From UBA2336 sp965227265 (GTDB lineage Bacteria > Bacteroidota > Bacteroidia > Cytophagales > Cyclobacteriaceae): DNA of 64,000 nt. The translations under genes were made by a program, and so were the position numbers. The stretch is from contig OZ245738.1 in the NCBI GenBank assembly GCA_965227265.1, forward strand, positions 930,001 through 994,000, written 5' to 3'. The notes beneath the pieces were generated by a model. It was given only the letters and a program-made list of their open reading frames with translations. It was not told where the DNA came from and ran no database searches. Of the stretch, positions 8,864 through 17,889 are shown piece after piece (positions within the stretch are counted from its first letter, which is position 1; each line of letters begins with the position of its first letter).

Positions 8864-10657
8864 GTGAAAAAGGTACTTGTTTTGGCTTTCTTCGGATTGA
8901 TTGCTCAGCACACACTGTTGGGGCAAGGCTTTACGCGTCAAACCTACCACGATGCGGCTAAGAAGAACATTAAAGAAGTCTACCAGGTTAAAGACACCAT
9001 CCGAAACGTTCTTCACGGTCGATACATTTCCTATTTCTTAAATGGTAACGTTGACTCCAAAGGAAATTTCTCTAACAATGAGACAAACGGAGTTTGGGAA
9101 TTCTTCTACGAATCCGGTAATCTTAAAATGCGGGGCATCCTGAAGCAAAGTGCCAACTATGGAGTGTGGGAATATTTTTATGAAAGCGGTCAGAAGAGCA
9201 TGGAAGGGACCATCAACGGTAAAAACCGTGAAGGAACCTGGACTATGTTTTATGAAAACGGAAAGGTCAAGGAGGCAGGCGATTATTCAAGAAATCGCAG
9301 AGATGGTACCTGGAAATCCTATTATGAAGATGGTGCTACACTTCGGGGTGAGATCATTTACTCTGATGACTTTGGCCGCTATACCGAATATGATCCGGCA
9401 GGGAAAGTTTTAAGCGAAGGTCCGAAGATGGGTACACGTCAGGTTGGTCATTGGAGATTTTATTCAGCGGAAGATGGCACGCTTCAAAGCGAAGGTGATT
9501 TCGAAAACAGCAAACGTAACGGTGAATGGATTAATTATTATCCGGGAGGAAGTGTCGCTTCAAAAGGTAAATATGAAAACGATGTTCCGACAGGCGAGTG
9601 GGAATACTATTTTGAAGATGGCAATATCAGCACATCTGGAAAATATTTAGGCGGACAACGTGAAGGCTATTGGAGTGCCTTCAATAGCACGGGAGAAAAA
9701 GAGAATGATGCAACGTATGTTAATGGAACCGGAGAATACCGGGAATATTATAAAAGCGGAAAGCTTAAAGCAAAAGGAATGATCGTGGATGATCACCGGC
9801 AAGGTCATTGGGAATATTATTTTGAAGATGGAAAGAAGGAGGGGGAAAGTGATTATGAGAATGGCAAGGGTACTTATTTTGGATACTATCCTGACGGCAC
9901 ACTTCAAACAAAAGGTCAGGTTGAAGATGAGAAACGAGTAGGTACCTGGGAAATTTACGAACGTGATGGAAAACTTTCAGGATACTATAAGCCTTTCTAC
10001 TCTGAAAAGAATCTGGGCAATGAAGTAGCGGAGCTTGCAGAAAATGAATCAACCGTAAAACAAGTCAAAGGAAACAGGTTCGATTACTTTGATATTCGCT
10101 CCAACGAATTTAAAGGTGTAATTCTGGCAGGCAATCCTGTGCTGATGTTTGCCGGTAAATTTCCGGTGGGTGCTGAGTTTTACTCGGAAGAAAGACTTGG
10201 TCATGAATTTGAGTTTATCGGAATCCGCGATCCTTTTTTTCAGGCCGATAGCCGGGTTGCAACCGACAAACCATTCGAGCGTGGCTATGCGATTACGATT
10301 AAACAAAAATTCTATAATAAAGAACGTGTTGGTATGTGGTATTTCGGTCATGAAGTCAGGTTTACAAACCTTGGTCATTTCGTGAACATTATCACTCCAC
10401 TATCGCCCGATAACAGAATCACCATAAGTGCTCCGGATCAACGGATAGAATACGGAATCTTGCTGGGATATAGAATCATGCAGCGCAACGATGGAAAAGG
10501 ATTTACACTTGATATGTTTGGTTCAATAGATGCCGGTTACCGTGTGGTAGACATGCGTAAGGAATACGAGAAACACTTTGACAATATAAGTCAATCAAAA
10601 TTTGTAAGCAGTGTTCATTTTGGATTAAATATTGGTCACGTTTTTTCAAACAAATAA
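8864..10657 (+). CDS. Exported YwqK/MORN-like repeat protein with C-terminal outer-membrane barrel-like domain
   Basis: The protein begins with a signal peptide (MKKVLVLAFFGLIAQHTLLGQG) from a GTG codon at 8864; the only nearby ATG (8852) stops at once. Residues about 45-385 hold 14 tandem repeats of about 23 residues with the core G-x-W-x-x-Y-Y-x-x-G-x-x-x-x-x-G. This is the 'toxin-antitoxin YwqK' / MORN-like repeat that is common in Bacteroidota envelope proteins, where no antitoxin role is implied. From about 405 to 597 the sequence changes to alternating amphipathic strands with many Gly and aromatic residues, consistent with a small outer-membrane barrel related to DUF3575-type domains (inference). 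The repeats would then sit at the periplasmic or outer face of the outer membrane. Repeat type is shared with the giant CHAT protein at 44531. Confidence 0.86.
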   Translation: MKKVLVLAFFGLIAQHTLLGQGFTRQTYHDAAKKNIKEVYQVKDTIRNVLHGRYISYFLNGNVDSKGNFSNNETNGVWEFFYESGNLKMRGILKQSANYGVWEYFYESGQKSMEGTINGKNREGTWTMFYENGKVKEAGDYSRNRRDGTWKSYYEDGATLRGEIIYSDDFGRYTEYDPAGKVLSEGPKMGTRQVGHWRFYSAEDGTLQSEGDFENSKRNGEWINYYPGGSVASKGKYENDVPTGEWEYYFEDGNISTSGKYLGGQREGYWSAFNSTGEKENDATYVNGTGEYREYYKSGKLKAKGMIVDDHRQGHWEYYFEDGKKEGESDYENGKGTYFGYYPDGTLQTKGQVEDEKRVGTWEIYERDGKLSGYYKPFYSEKNLGNEVAELAENESTVKQVKGNRFDYFDIRSNEFKGVILAGNPVLMFAGKFPVGAEFYSEERLGHEFEFIGIRDPFFQADSRVATDKPFERGYAITIKQKFYNKERVGMWYFGHEVRFTNLGHFVNIITPLSPDNRITISAPDQRIEYGILLGYRIMQRNDGKGFTLDMFGSIDAGYRVVDMRKEYEKHFDNISQSKFVSSVHFGLNIGHVFSNK

Positions 10658-10693
10658 ATTTTCAGTCTTAAAAGGATAAACACCTTTCAGGCT

Positions 10694-12268
10694 ATGCAGA
10701 CAAAAGAAATTATTCTATCACCCGAAGAGGCATTCAACGAAGAGTTGTTCTATCCATCCCTTTATCAAAAGGCCGGCCTGAAATCAGGTACAGACCTTTT
10801 TATAAAACCAGTCAAGCGTTCCATTGATGCGCGTGCACGGCAGGTGATTGTTCGTGTTTTATGCGAAATACTTCCGTTGAGCGAAAAGACAAATCTGATC
10901 CGCTATACAAAGCCAGCGCAAAATGTAAGTCAATCAAAGCAAGTTATTATTGTAGGCTCAGGTCCGGCAGGATTGTTTGCTGCGTTACGATTAATTGAGC
11001 ATGGCATTAAACCCATTGTGCTGGAACGCGGAAATGATGTTCAGGCACGAAGACGTGATCTGGCCGCAATCAATAAAGAGCATCACGTAAATCCGGAATC
11101 AAATTATTGTTTTGGCGAAGGAGGTGCGGGAACGTATTCTGATGGTAAACTATACACCCGCTCCAAGAAACGCGGAGATGTAACCCGTATTCTTGAAATA
11201 CTGGTAGCGCATGGCGCTAAAGAAGATATTCTGTTTGATGCACATCCGCATATTGGAACAAACAAGTTGCCTAAGCTTGTGGCTGAATTACGTGAGAGCA
11301 TTCGAAATGCAGGCGGAGAGGTTCTTTTCAATACAAAAGTTATTGATTTCAATATTGATAAAGATACAATTAAGGGTGTTGTAACGGATAAGGGTGAATT
11401 AATAAAAGGTGAAGCGGTTATCCTGGCAACCGGTCATTCCGCGCGTGACGTCTTTGAATTGCTTCATGCGAAAAATATCTTGATTGAGGCAAAGCCATTT
11501 GCATTGGGTGTTCGGGTGGAGCATCCGCAATTGCTGATTGATCAAATCCAATATCATTGCGAACAGGATAGGGGCGAATTTTTACCTGCTTCTTCATACG
11601 CATTAGTTCATCAGGCGGAAGTGCAAAAAATTCAACGCGGTGTTTTTTCTTTTTGCATGTGTCCTGGTGGATTCATTGTTCCCTCTGCAACAGCACCCGG
11701 TGAAGTGGTTGTGAATGGTATGAGTCCTTCCCGCAGAGACTCAAAGTTTGCAAACTCAGGTATTGTTGTTGCAGTCGATCAAAATGATTTTAAAGAATTT
11801 GCGCACCATGGTCCGCTTGCAGCTATGTATTTTCAGCGCGCACTTGAACAAAAGGCATGTAGTATAGCGGGTAATACACAAGCTGTGCCCGCACAACGCC
11901 TGATGGACTTTCTCAATAAAAAAGTTTCAACTTCATTACCGGAGACATCGTATCAACCCGGACTAACATCAGTTGAGATGCGAGACGTTCTGCCCGATTT
12001 CCTTTCGGAAGCCTTAAAGCAAGGCTTCAAAAGCTTTGGCGAAAAAATGAAAGGCTACTTAACCAACGAAGCTCAAATTGTAGGAGTAGAAAGCAGGACG
12101 TCTTCCCCGATAAGAATCCCCCGCGATAAAGAAACACTTGAACACCCTCAACTAAAAAGACTTTTCCCGTGCGGAGAAGGAGCAGGGTATGCAGGCGGCA
12201 TCGTGTCCGCAGCAATGGACGGTGAACGCTGTGCCGAAGCAGCGCTCGCAAAGATTAGCAAGGCATAG
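10694..12268 (+). CDS. FAD-dependent oxidoreductase (COG2509-type uncharacterised dehydrogenase)
   Basis: This 524-residue flavoprotein belongs to the group of uncharacterised FAD-dependent dehydrogenases. After a ~85-residue N-terminal extension comes the Rossmann dinucleotide motif VIIVGSGPAGLFAALRLIE, then the family-specific CFGEGGAGTYSDGKLYTRSKK, an ATGHSARDVF segment (second nucleotide-contact motif) and FCMCPGGFIVPSATAPGEVV. The C-terminal FAD-contact region is LFPCGEGAGYAGGIVSAAMDG. It has no signal peptide, so it is cytosolic. The substrate is unknown for the family. It follows the YwqK-barrel gene by 36 bases but is not functionally linked in an obvious way. Confidence 0.88.
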   Translation: MQTKEIILSPEEAFNEELFYPSLYQKAGLKSGTDLFIKPVKRSIDARARQVIVRVLCEILPLSEKTNLIRYTKPAQNVSQSKQVIIVGSGPAGLFAALRLIEHGIKPIVLERGNDVQARRRDLAAINKEHHVNPESNYCFGEGGAGTYSDGKLYTRSKKRGDVTRILEILVAHGAKEDILFDAHPHIGTNKLPKLVAELRESIRNAGGEVLFNTKVIDFNIDKDTIKGVVTDKGELIKGEAVILATGHSARDVFELLHAKNILIEAKPFALGVRVEHPQLLIDQIQYHCEQDRGEFLPASSYALVHQAEVQKIQRGVFSFCMCPGGFIVPSATAPGEVVVNGMSPSRRDSKFANSGIVVAVDQNDFKEFAHHGPLAAMYFQRALEQKACSIAGNTQAVPAQRLMDFLNKKVSTSLPETSYQPGLTSVEMRDVLPDFLSEALKQGFKSFGEKMKGYLTNEAQIVGVESRTSSPIRIPRDKETLEHPQLKRLFPCGEGAGYAGGIVSAAMDGERCAEAALAKISKA

Positions 12269-12404
12269 TCACAAAAATCAGATTAAATTCAAGATGGATT
12301 GAGAGGTCACCCAACACGTGGTAGCATGTTAGAATAAATTCTTGTTTCTCTGCAACCTTTTTCATTTTTATCAGTCAATATATACATTTAGGAAAATTGA
12401 TTGT

Positions 12405-12740
12405 ATGAAAGGAACTTATCTTGGTGAATTCGAAGAGATTGTTCTCCTCGCCATCGCTATTCTGAATGACGATGCGTATGGTATCTCCATTAAAGACGAA
12501 ATCAAAAGTCGACTGAAACGTGATCCCAGTATTGGCGCATTGCACTCTGCACTTAACCGACTAGAAGAAAAAGGTTACATCCTTTCGAAAGAAGGGGATA
12601 CCACACCTGAACGCGGAGGAAGGCGAAAGCTTTATTACCACATCACCAAACCCGGAATCCGTGCGCTTGAAAAATCAAGACAACTGCGTAACAGCATGTG
12701 GGATGCCATTCCTTCTTTAACACTGAACTGGAAATCATGA
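12405..12740 (+). CDS. PadR-family transcriptional regulator
   Basis: A 111-residue winged-helix regulator of the PadR family. The N-terminal helices (LGEFEEIVLLAIAILNDDAY), recognition helix region (SIGALHSALNRLEEKGYI) and wing (TPERGGRRKLYYHITKPG) match the family. ATG at 12405 gives the standard MKGTYLGEFEE start; the upstream frame from 12342 is not gene-like. Its stop overlaps the start of the permease gene (ATGA at 12737-12740), so the two are translationally coupled. Such PadR-permease pairs are usually thought to be autoregulated in response to membrane or antibiotic stress (inference). A close relative lies at 51958. Confidence 0.94.
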   Translation: MKGTYLGEFEEIVLLAIAILNDDAYGISIKDEIKSRLKRDPSIGALHSALNRLEEKGYILSKEGDTTPERGGRRKLYYHITKPGIRALEKSRQLRNSMWDAIPSLTLNWKS

Positions 12741-15352
12741 ACGGAAAAAATAACATTCCGCCCCAACTTGCAACCTGGCTTATTGAACGACTGGGCAATC
12801 ACAAAGAAGTGAGTAATGTATTGGGTGATTTGAATGAACTCTATCAGCGCAGAATTAAGGATTCAACCGTAACGAAAGCAAAACTCCTCTATTGGCTTGA
12901 CATCTTTTCGCTGTTGATACATCGTGCTGTGAAGAAAAAGAAATACCCTCAACCAAAAAATACTATGGAACTCTTCTACAACTATTTTAAAGTTGCGGGC
13001 CGCAACTTGGTACGCCAAAAAGGCCACACCGCCATTAACATAATCGGCCTTTCTGTTGGCTTTGCGTTTAGTCTGCTCATTTTTCTGTACGTAGCGCATG
13101 AAGTCAGCTACAATAACTTTCACGAGAAGAGCGACCGAATTTACTTATTGCCTATGACATGGCATTTCAATGGAACAGATATGCCAACAGGGGCAAATTG
13201 TAGCGTTGGAGGTCCGTTTATGAAACAAGTTTTTCCGGAAGTAGAAGATTATGTGCGTATTTCAATATCCTCTGTTTCTTTCTATAAGAATCAGGAAGCA
13301 GTGAAAGAAACGAATGTGTTTTATGCTGACTCTTCTTTTTTTAACGTGTTTACATTTCCATTAATTACAGGCGATGCGCGCACAGCGTTGGTGAACCCAT
13401 TTTCTATTGTACTCACGCGTGTTACAGCTGAAAAATATTTCGGTCCAACATGGGAAACTCAGGACCTGGTCGGTAAAACCATGACCGGAACAAATAACAA
13501 AACGTACCTGATCACAGGTATTGCAGAAGATGTACCTACCAATTCTCACGTAAACTTTAACGCAATCATTTCATTCTCCACGCTGGCAGTATCTAAACGT
13601 CAACCGAACTGGGATAATAGTGAATTTTATACGTACCTATTATTGAACAAACATGCTGACGCTGGATCGATGATAAAGCAAATTCCTGACAAAATGGAAG
13701 CTACTTTCGGAAAGGAAACAAAAGATGTTGTAGGACTTGATCTGATTCCATTGCGTGACGTGTACCTGAATAACATAAAGTACTCTGTTCCCAACACGAG
13801 CAACATCATGTATGTTCGTATCTTTTCATTCGCTGCGATTCTTGTATTGCTCATCGCTACGGTGAATTATATTAATATGGCCACGGCTCGATCAATGGAG
13901 CGGGCATTAGAAGTTGGTGTGAGAAAAGTGATGGGCGCACAACGTGTTCAATTGTTTTATCAATTCCTTAGTGAGTCTTTTATTGTCACCTTGTTCTCTG
14001 TCGTATTGGCTATTGGTATAGCCGGGTTGGCACTTCCGTTTTTTAATAAGTTCGCAGGTAAAACATTGGCGCTCGATAATTTGATCACCCTTCAAAACAT
14101 CGTTATTGTGATGGGCATGGCGCTTGTAATAAGTTTGCTTTCCGGCATTTATCCTGCACTATTTGTTTCAGGCTACATGCCGGTCAAGGTTTTGAAAGGC
14201 AAACTGAAAGATTCTGTTCAGGGAATCAGGCTTCGTAAAACATTAGTAGTAGGGCAATTTATGGTGAGTATTTTACTTATCATTTGCACACTCATGGTCT
14301 CGAGTCAAATAAGTTTCATCCGAAGTAAAAGTCTTGGGTTTGATAAAGATCAGCTTATATCGCTTTCACTTGATAGCCTGGCGCGGACCCGGCTGAGTGC
14401 CTTTAAAAATACGATGCTCACTAACACCAATGTAGAGGGAGTGGCTGCAACCTATCAGCTTCCTACAAACATTACACACCAGACAGCATTGAGTCTTCGC
14501 AACGAAACGAATGAAGAGCGTAAACTCATGACTGCCCTGAGTGTGGATGCTGATTTTCCAAAAACTATTGGGCTGAACGTTATTGCCGGAAGTGGTTTTA
14601 CCGCTAATGTTGAAAAGACATCCGACACATGGGAGGTAATTCTCAATCAATCAGCAGTTGACTTTTACGGTTGGACGGCCGAAGATGCTATCGGAAAACA
14701 GATGAGAATCTGGCAGGTAGAAGGTACTGTAAAAGGGGTGGTGGAGGATTTTCATTTTTCATCCCTGCATAATCCCATCGCACCTCTGGTTATCTTTTCG
14801 GGCAAATCGGCAGTGAATTATAGCAACATGATTATAAAAGTTTCCGGAACTCCGGAAGAAATAAAATCTCAGCTTGAAGCATCCTGGAAAACAACAAATC
14901 CGGATTCACCCTTTATTCTCACGTTTCTGGACGAGCACTATGAAGCTCTCTATAAAAAGGATACACAGCTTAAAGGCATCATCAATATCTTTGCCTGTCT
15001 CGCAATATTCATTTCTATTCTTGGATTATTTGGTCTCGCCTCGTACTCCATTTTGCAGCGTACCCGCGAGTTGGGTGTGCGTAAAGTATTGGGTGCTTCT
15101 GTAGGCAATCTCATACGCCTTGTTTCTGGCAGCTTTATTCAACTCGTGCTCATTGCATTTTTGCTTGCTGTTCCCCTTAGCTGGTACCTTATGCAACAAT
15201 GGTTGTCAGGCTTTGCATATCGGATATCGTTCAGTTGGTGGATTGTTATTGGTTCAGGGATTAGTACGGTTATACTGGCCCTGCTGACTGTATTATATCA
15301 TGCGCTTGAAGTGGCACGCGTAAGTCCATCCGAAACATTGCGGTCGCAGTAG
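12737..15352 (+). CDS. Large FtsX/MacB-like ABC permease with N-terminal prefix domain
   Basis: The 871-residue protein starts at ATG 12737, overlapping the padR stop. An N-terminal soluble domain of about 85 residues (PPQLATWLIERLGNHKEV, GDLNELYQRR) is the 'permease prefix' type found next to PadR genes. Then comes the usual duplicated FtsX layout: TM1 near AINIIGLSVGFAFSLLIFLY, a MacB-type periplasmic domain, three TM helices with EVGVRKVMGAQRVQL, a second periplasmic domain, and three final helices with ELGVRKVLGASVGNL. Known MacB-like systems need a separate ATPase; none is adjacent. Substrate is unknown; export or mechanotransmission roles are possible. A strong terminator follows. Confidence 0.9.
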   Translation: MNGKNNIPPQLATWLIERLGNHKEVSNVLGDLNELYQRRIKDSTVTKAKLLYWLDIFSLLIHRAVKKKKYPQPKNTMELFYNYFKVAGRNLVRQKGHTAINIIGLSVGFAFSLLIFLYVAHEVSYNNFHEKSDRIYLLPMTWHFNGTDMPTGANCSVGGPFMKQVFPEVEDYVRISISSVSFYKNQEAVKETNVFYADSSFFNVFTFPLITGDARTALVNPFSIVLTRVTAEKYFGPTWETQDLVGKTMTGTNNKTYLITGIAEDVPTNSHVNFNAIISFSTLAVSKRQPNWDNSEFYTYLLLNKHADAGSMIKQIPDKMEATFGKETKDVVGLDLIPLRDVYLNNIKYSVPNTSNIMYVRIFSFAAILVLLIATVNYINMATARSMERALEVGVRKVMGAQRVQLFYQFLSESFIVTLFSVVLAIGIAGLALPFFNKFAGKTLALDNLITLQNIVIVMGMALVISLLSGIYPALFVSGYMPVKVLKGKLKDSVQGIRLRKTLVVGQFMVSILLIICTLMVSSQISFIRSKSLGFDKDQLISLSLDSLARTRLSAFKNTMLTNTNVEGVAATYQLPTNITHQTALSLRNETNEERKLMTALSVDADFPKTIGLNVIAGSGFTANVEKTSDTWEVILNQSAVDFYGWTAEDAIGKQMRIWQVEGTVKGVVEDFHFSSLHNPIAPLVIFSGKSAVNYSNMIIKVSGTPEEIKSQLEASWKTTNPDSPFILTFLDEHYEALYKKDTQLKGIINIFACLAIFISILGLFGLASYSILQRTRELGVRKVLGASVGNLIRLVSGSFIQLVLIAFLLAVPLSWYLMQQWLSGFAYRISFSWWIVIGSGISTVILALLTVLYHALEVARVSPSETLRSQ

Positions 15353-15377
15353 AGAGCCTCTGTAGATAGAAGGCATA

Positions 15378-15409
15378 AAAAAAGCCTTCCGTTTCGGGAA
15401 GGCTTTTTT
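15378..15409. terminator. Bidirectional intrinsic terminator
   Basis: GCCTTCC at 15384-15390 pairs perfectly with GGAAGGC at 15397-15403 around a six-base loop. Six A's precede and six T's follow the stem, so it is a terminator for both strands. It separates the convergent permease gene (ends 15352) and the M61 peptidase gene (ends 15428). Confidence 0.9.
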
Positions 15410-15427
15410 ATTAATTAAGAATTTTAA

Positions 15428-17338
15428 TTATTTAGAAAGCCATGCTTTCCGCGTAGCAAGTTGTTCCGCAGTTGCATTATCATCAAATGTTAACACGAAA
15501 CGCTTTTTACGTTCAACTTTTTTAACCGGAGCTTTTAGCTCAACAGCTTTTTCTTCACCAGCATCATTTTTTCTTAGAACTGTGAAACTTAGCGTTCCAC
15601 CTTCTTTCAGCGCTTGCTGATGTTTAGTAATGAATGCTGGAAATTCAGGGCCAAGATCAGGAAGATCTTCACCGTTAAGCTTAACAAGAATATCTCCGTC
15701 TTTGAATCCAAGTGCTTTACCTTGATCGTTTACTAATGAAGCATTTGCAATCGCAATTTTCGGTTTGTCGCCAACCGGCACAACAGTTAATGCATTGTTC
15801 TCCAATCCAAGACTAACTTCCATGATGGAAAGCTCAGGTGCGAACTTAACGCCAACAAGGGCGAATATCTCTTGTAATGGTAATACTTCATTACCTCCGA
15901 CATAGCGTTTCAGGAATTCGCCAATCTCCGGATAGGTAAGTGCAGTTATCTCGGCAAATAATTGTTCATCCTGGAAAGCTTTTGATTTTCCGAATTTCTT
16001 TCCAAGGTCGGCAACAAGGTTTTGCATGCCGTATTTTCCGTTGGATAATTTTCTAAGCTTAATATCAAGACTCAAACCAATCAAGGCACCTTTCTGATAC
16101 ACGTTGTAGTATTGATCTTTGTATTGATCCAGTGTAGACTTGCTGATTTCGGTAAACGCTACAGTATCTAAAAACTGAGAAGCCGTAACCATTTTCTGAC
16201 GGAGTACATTCAGGTATTCTTCCGGAGTGATCAGGCCATATTTAACTTGTACGCTGCCGGCAAAATATTCCGTAACTCCTTCATACAACCATAAGTGCTT
16301 CGACATCTTCGGGTCGTTAAAATCGAAGGTGTGAATTTCTTCCGAGTGGATGGTTAGTGGAGTTACAATGTGGAAGAATTCGTGCGCTACAAAGTCACGC
16401 AATTGCTGATTCATTTCATCGATCGTTGCCTCTGGCATGTAATAGAAAGAGGAGTACGAATGCTCAAGCGCTCCGTAAGAAGTTACCGGCTTATCGGTGA
16501 AGTAAAATATAAAAGCATACTTATCAACCGGAAGCTTCCCTCCGAGAAATTCTTTTTGTGCCTGTAATACTTCATTTACACTTTCAGCAATTTGCTTAGC
16601 GGTAATTTTTCCGTTAGGAGAGTAGGAGCCAATCAATACTTCGGTGTTTCCAACTTTGATAACAGCTGTATCAGCTTTGCTGTACATTAATGGAGAGTCG
16701 ATCAGACGGTCGTAATTTTCAGCAGTGAAGATGTCAACACGCTTATCTGCTGCTGCAGGATCTTTTTCTTTGCTGAGTTTTCCTAAAGGTTCACCCGTTT
16801 TATCGGCAATCAATCCGGTCGAGCCGTAAAATTCTTTGTTGCGAATGACGTTGAATGTAAACGGTAGGTTCTTCATTCCTTCGAAGTATCCGAAGAAACC
16901 GCTTGTATTCAGGATATAGTTTTTACCGTCTTCAATGTTTGTTCCCGCAGGCTGGAAGATAGGATCGGCTGTAAGATCAGTGTCGTATGTATCATCAACC
17001 GTGTATGAAAGCTTAACAAGTTTGGTGGCACTTTTAATTTTCCAGGCATTATCGTTGATGTGTTCAACCGGAAGCGCAGCGCCTTTTTTATCCACTGCTT
17101 TCAGATTAGTAACGAAACGGCCATAGTCAGCGATTGAATATGTTCCGGGAACTATTTTAGGAAGATAAAAGGTTATCTCTTCGCTTTTGATGGGTGGAAC
17201 GGAAAGTTCAACGTTGATTTTATCATCGACAACTTTCGTTAAGTCGATTGTGTATTGATAAGATGCAGTTCCCTTTTTGGACTGTGCGAATCCAGCCAGA
17301 GAAGCAAACATTAAAAGAATTAGAACTCTAATACGCAT
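15428..17338 (-). CDS. M61-family metallopeptidase with PDZ domain
   Basis: This exported zinc peptidase belongs to the M61 (glycyl aminopeptidase-like) family. A signal peptide (MRIRVLILLMFASLAGFAQ) leads an N-terminal beta domain (about 25-190). The catalytic domain has the zinc motif HEFFH at 319-323, with the third-ligand region LWLYEGVTEYFAGSVQ downstream. Residues about 500-600 form a PDZ domain (LGFKDGDILVKLNGEDLPD). Length 636 is normal for the family. It probably acts in the periplasm or at the outer membrane. It is monocistronic, bounded by a terminator downstream and a 162-base divergent region upstream. Confidence 0.94.
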   Translation of the reverse strand: MRIRVLILLMFASLAGFAQSKKGTASYQYTIDLTKVVDDKINVELSVPPIKSEEITFYLPKIVPGTYSIADYGRFVTNLKAVDKKGAALPVEHINDNAWKIKSATKLVKLSYTVDDTYDTDLTADPIFQPAGTNIEDGKNYILNTSGFFGYFEGMKNLPFTFNVIRNKEFYGSTGLIADKTGEPLGKLSKEKDPAAADKRVDIFTAENYDRLIDSPLMYSKADTAVIKVGNTEVLIGSYSPNGKITAKQIAESVNEVLQAQKEFLGGKLPVDKYAFIFYFTDKPVTSYGALEHSYSSFYYMPEATIDEMNQQLRDFVAHEFFHIVTPLTIHSEEIHTFDFNDPKMSKHLWLYEGVTEYFAGSVQVKYGLITPEEYLNVLRQKMVTASQFLDTVAFTEISKSTLDQYKDQYYNVYQKGALIGLSLDIKLRKLSNGKYGMQNLVADLGKKFGKSKAFQDEQLFAEITALTYPEIGEFLKRYVGGNEVLPLQEIFALVGVKFAPELSIMEVSLGLENNALTVVPVGDKPKIAIANASLVNDQGKALGFKDGDILVKLNGEDLPDLGPEFPAFITKHQQALKEGGTLSFTVLRKNDAGEEKAVELKAPVKKVERKKRFVLTFDDNATAEQLATRKAWLSK

Positions 17339-17500
17339 AGTTAAAAATTTAAGCGTGCAAGATAAGGGTAATCCAATACGTAGTAGATTGTAATGTGATA
17401 AAAAACTGTAAATCAGGGAATTTCAAGGAAAATAAGCCATTTTTCGTCTCAAACACTATATTATCGGCAAGATCGGCTTGGTTATTGAAACATTAAAAGC

Positions 17501-17866
17501 ATGAAGAAGACGTTAATTGTAGGGGCAACAGCAAATACAAGCCGGTATGCATTTCTTGCAGCGCGGATGTTGAATGATTACGGACATGAGATTGTGCCAA
17601 TTGGTATCAAGAAAGAAACTGTGTTGGGAAAAGAAATCCTCAACCTTCGTGAAAAGCCGGCTCTTAATGATATCGATACAATTACATTATACATTGGTCC
17701 TCAAAATCAACCTGAGTGGTATGATTATCTATTAAGCTTGAAACCGAAGCGAATCATCTTTAATCCGGGAACGGAAAACGACACATTTGAAAAACTGGCC
17801 GAAGAACAAAAAATAGAAGTTGTTGAAGGATGCACCTTAGTTATGTTGCGGTCAAATCAATACTGA
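17501..17866 (+). CDS. CoA-binding (succinyl-CoA ligase-like Rossmann) protein
   Basis: A 121-residue single-domain Rossmann protein of the CoA_binding_2 family. It starts MKKTLIVGATANTSRYAFLA, with the dinucleotide/CoA-type loop GATANTSRYA, and continues with the family pattern GHEIVPIGIKKETVLGKEIL and YIGPQNQPEWYDYLL. It has no catalytic ligase domain. Members are cytoplasmic and their ligand role is not settled. It stands alone, diverging from the M61 gene and converging on the LRR gene. Confidence 0.88.
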   Translation: MKKTLIVGATANTSRYAFLAARMLNDYGHEIVPIGIKKETVLGKEILNLREKPALNDIDTITLYIGPQNQPEWYDYLLSLKPKRIIFNPGTENDTFEKLAEEQKIEVVEGCTLVMLRSNQY

Positions 17867-17889
17867 GTTTTTTTATCCCGCAGCACTTC

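Noticed and set aside
8864..10657. Toxin-antitoxin system suggested by the YwqK repeat name
   Set aside because: There is no toxin gene next to it, and the protein has a signal peptide and barrel-like C-terminus; the repeat name is historical.
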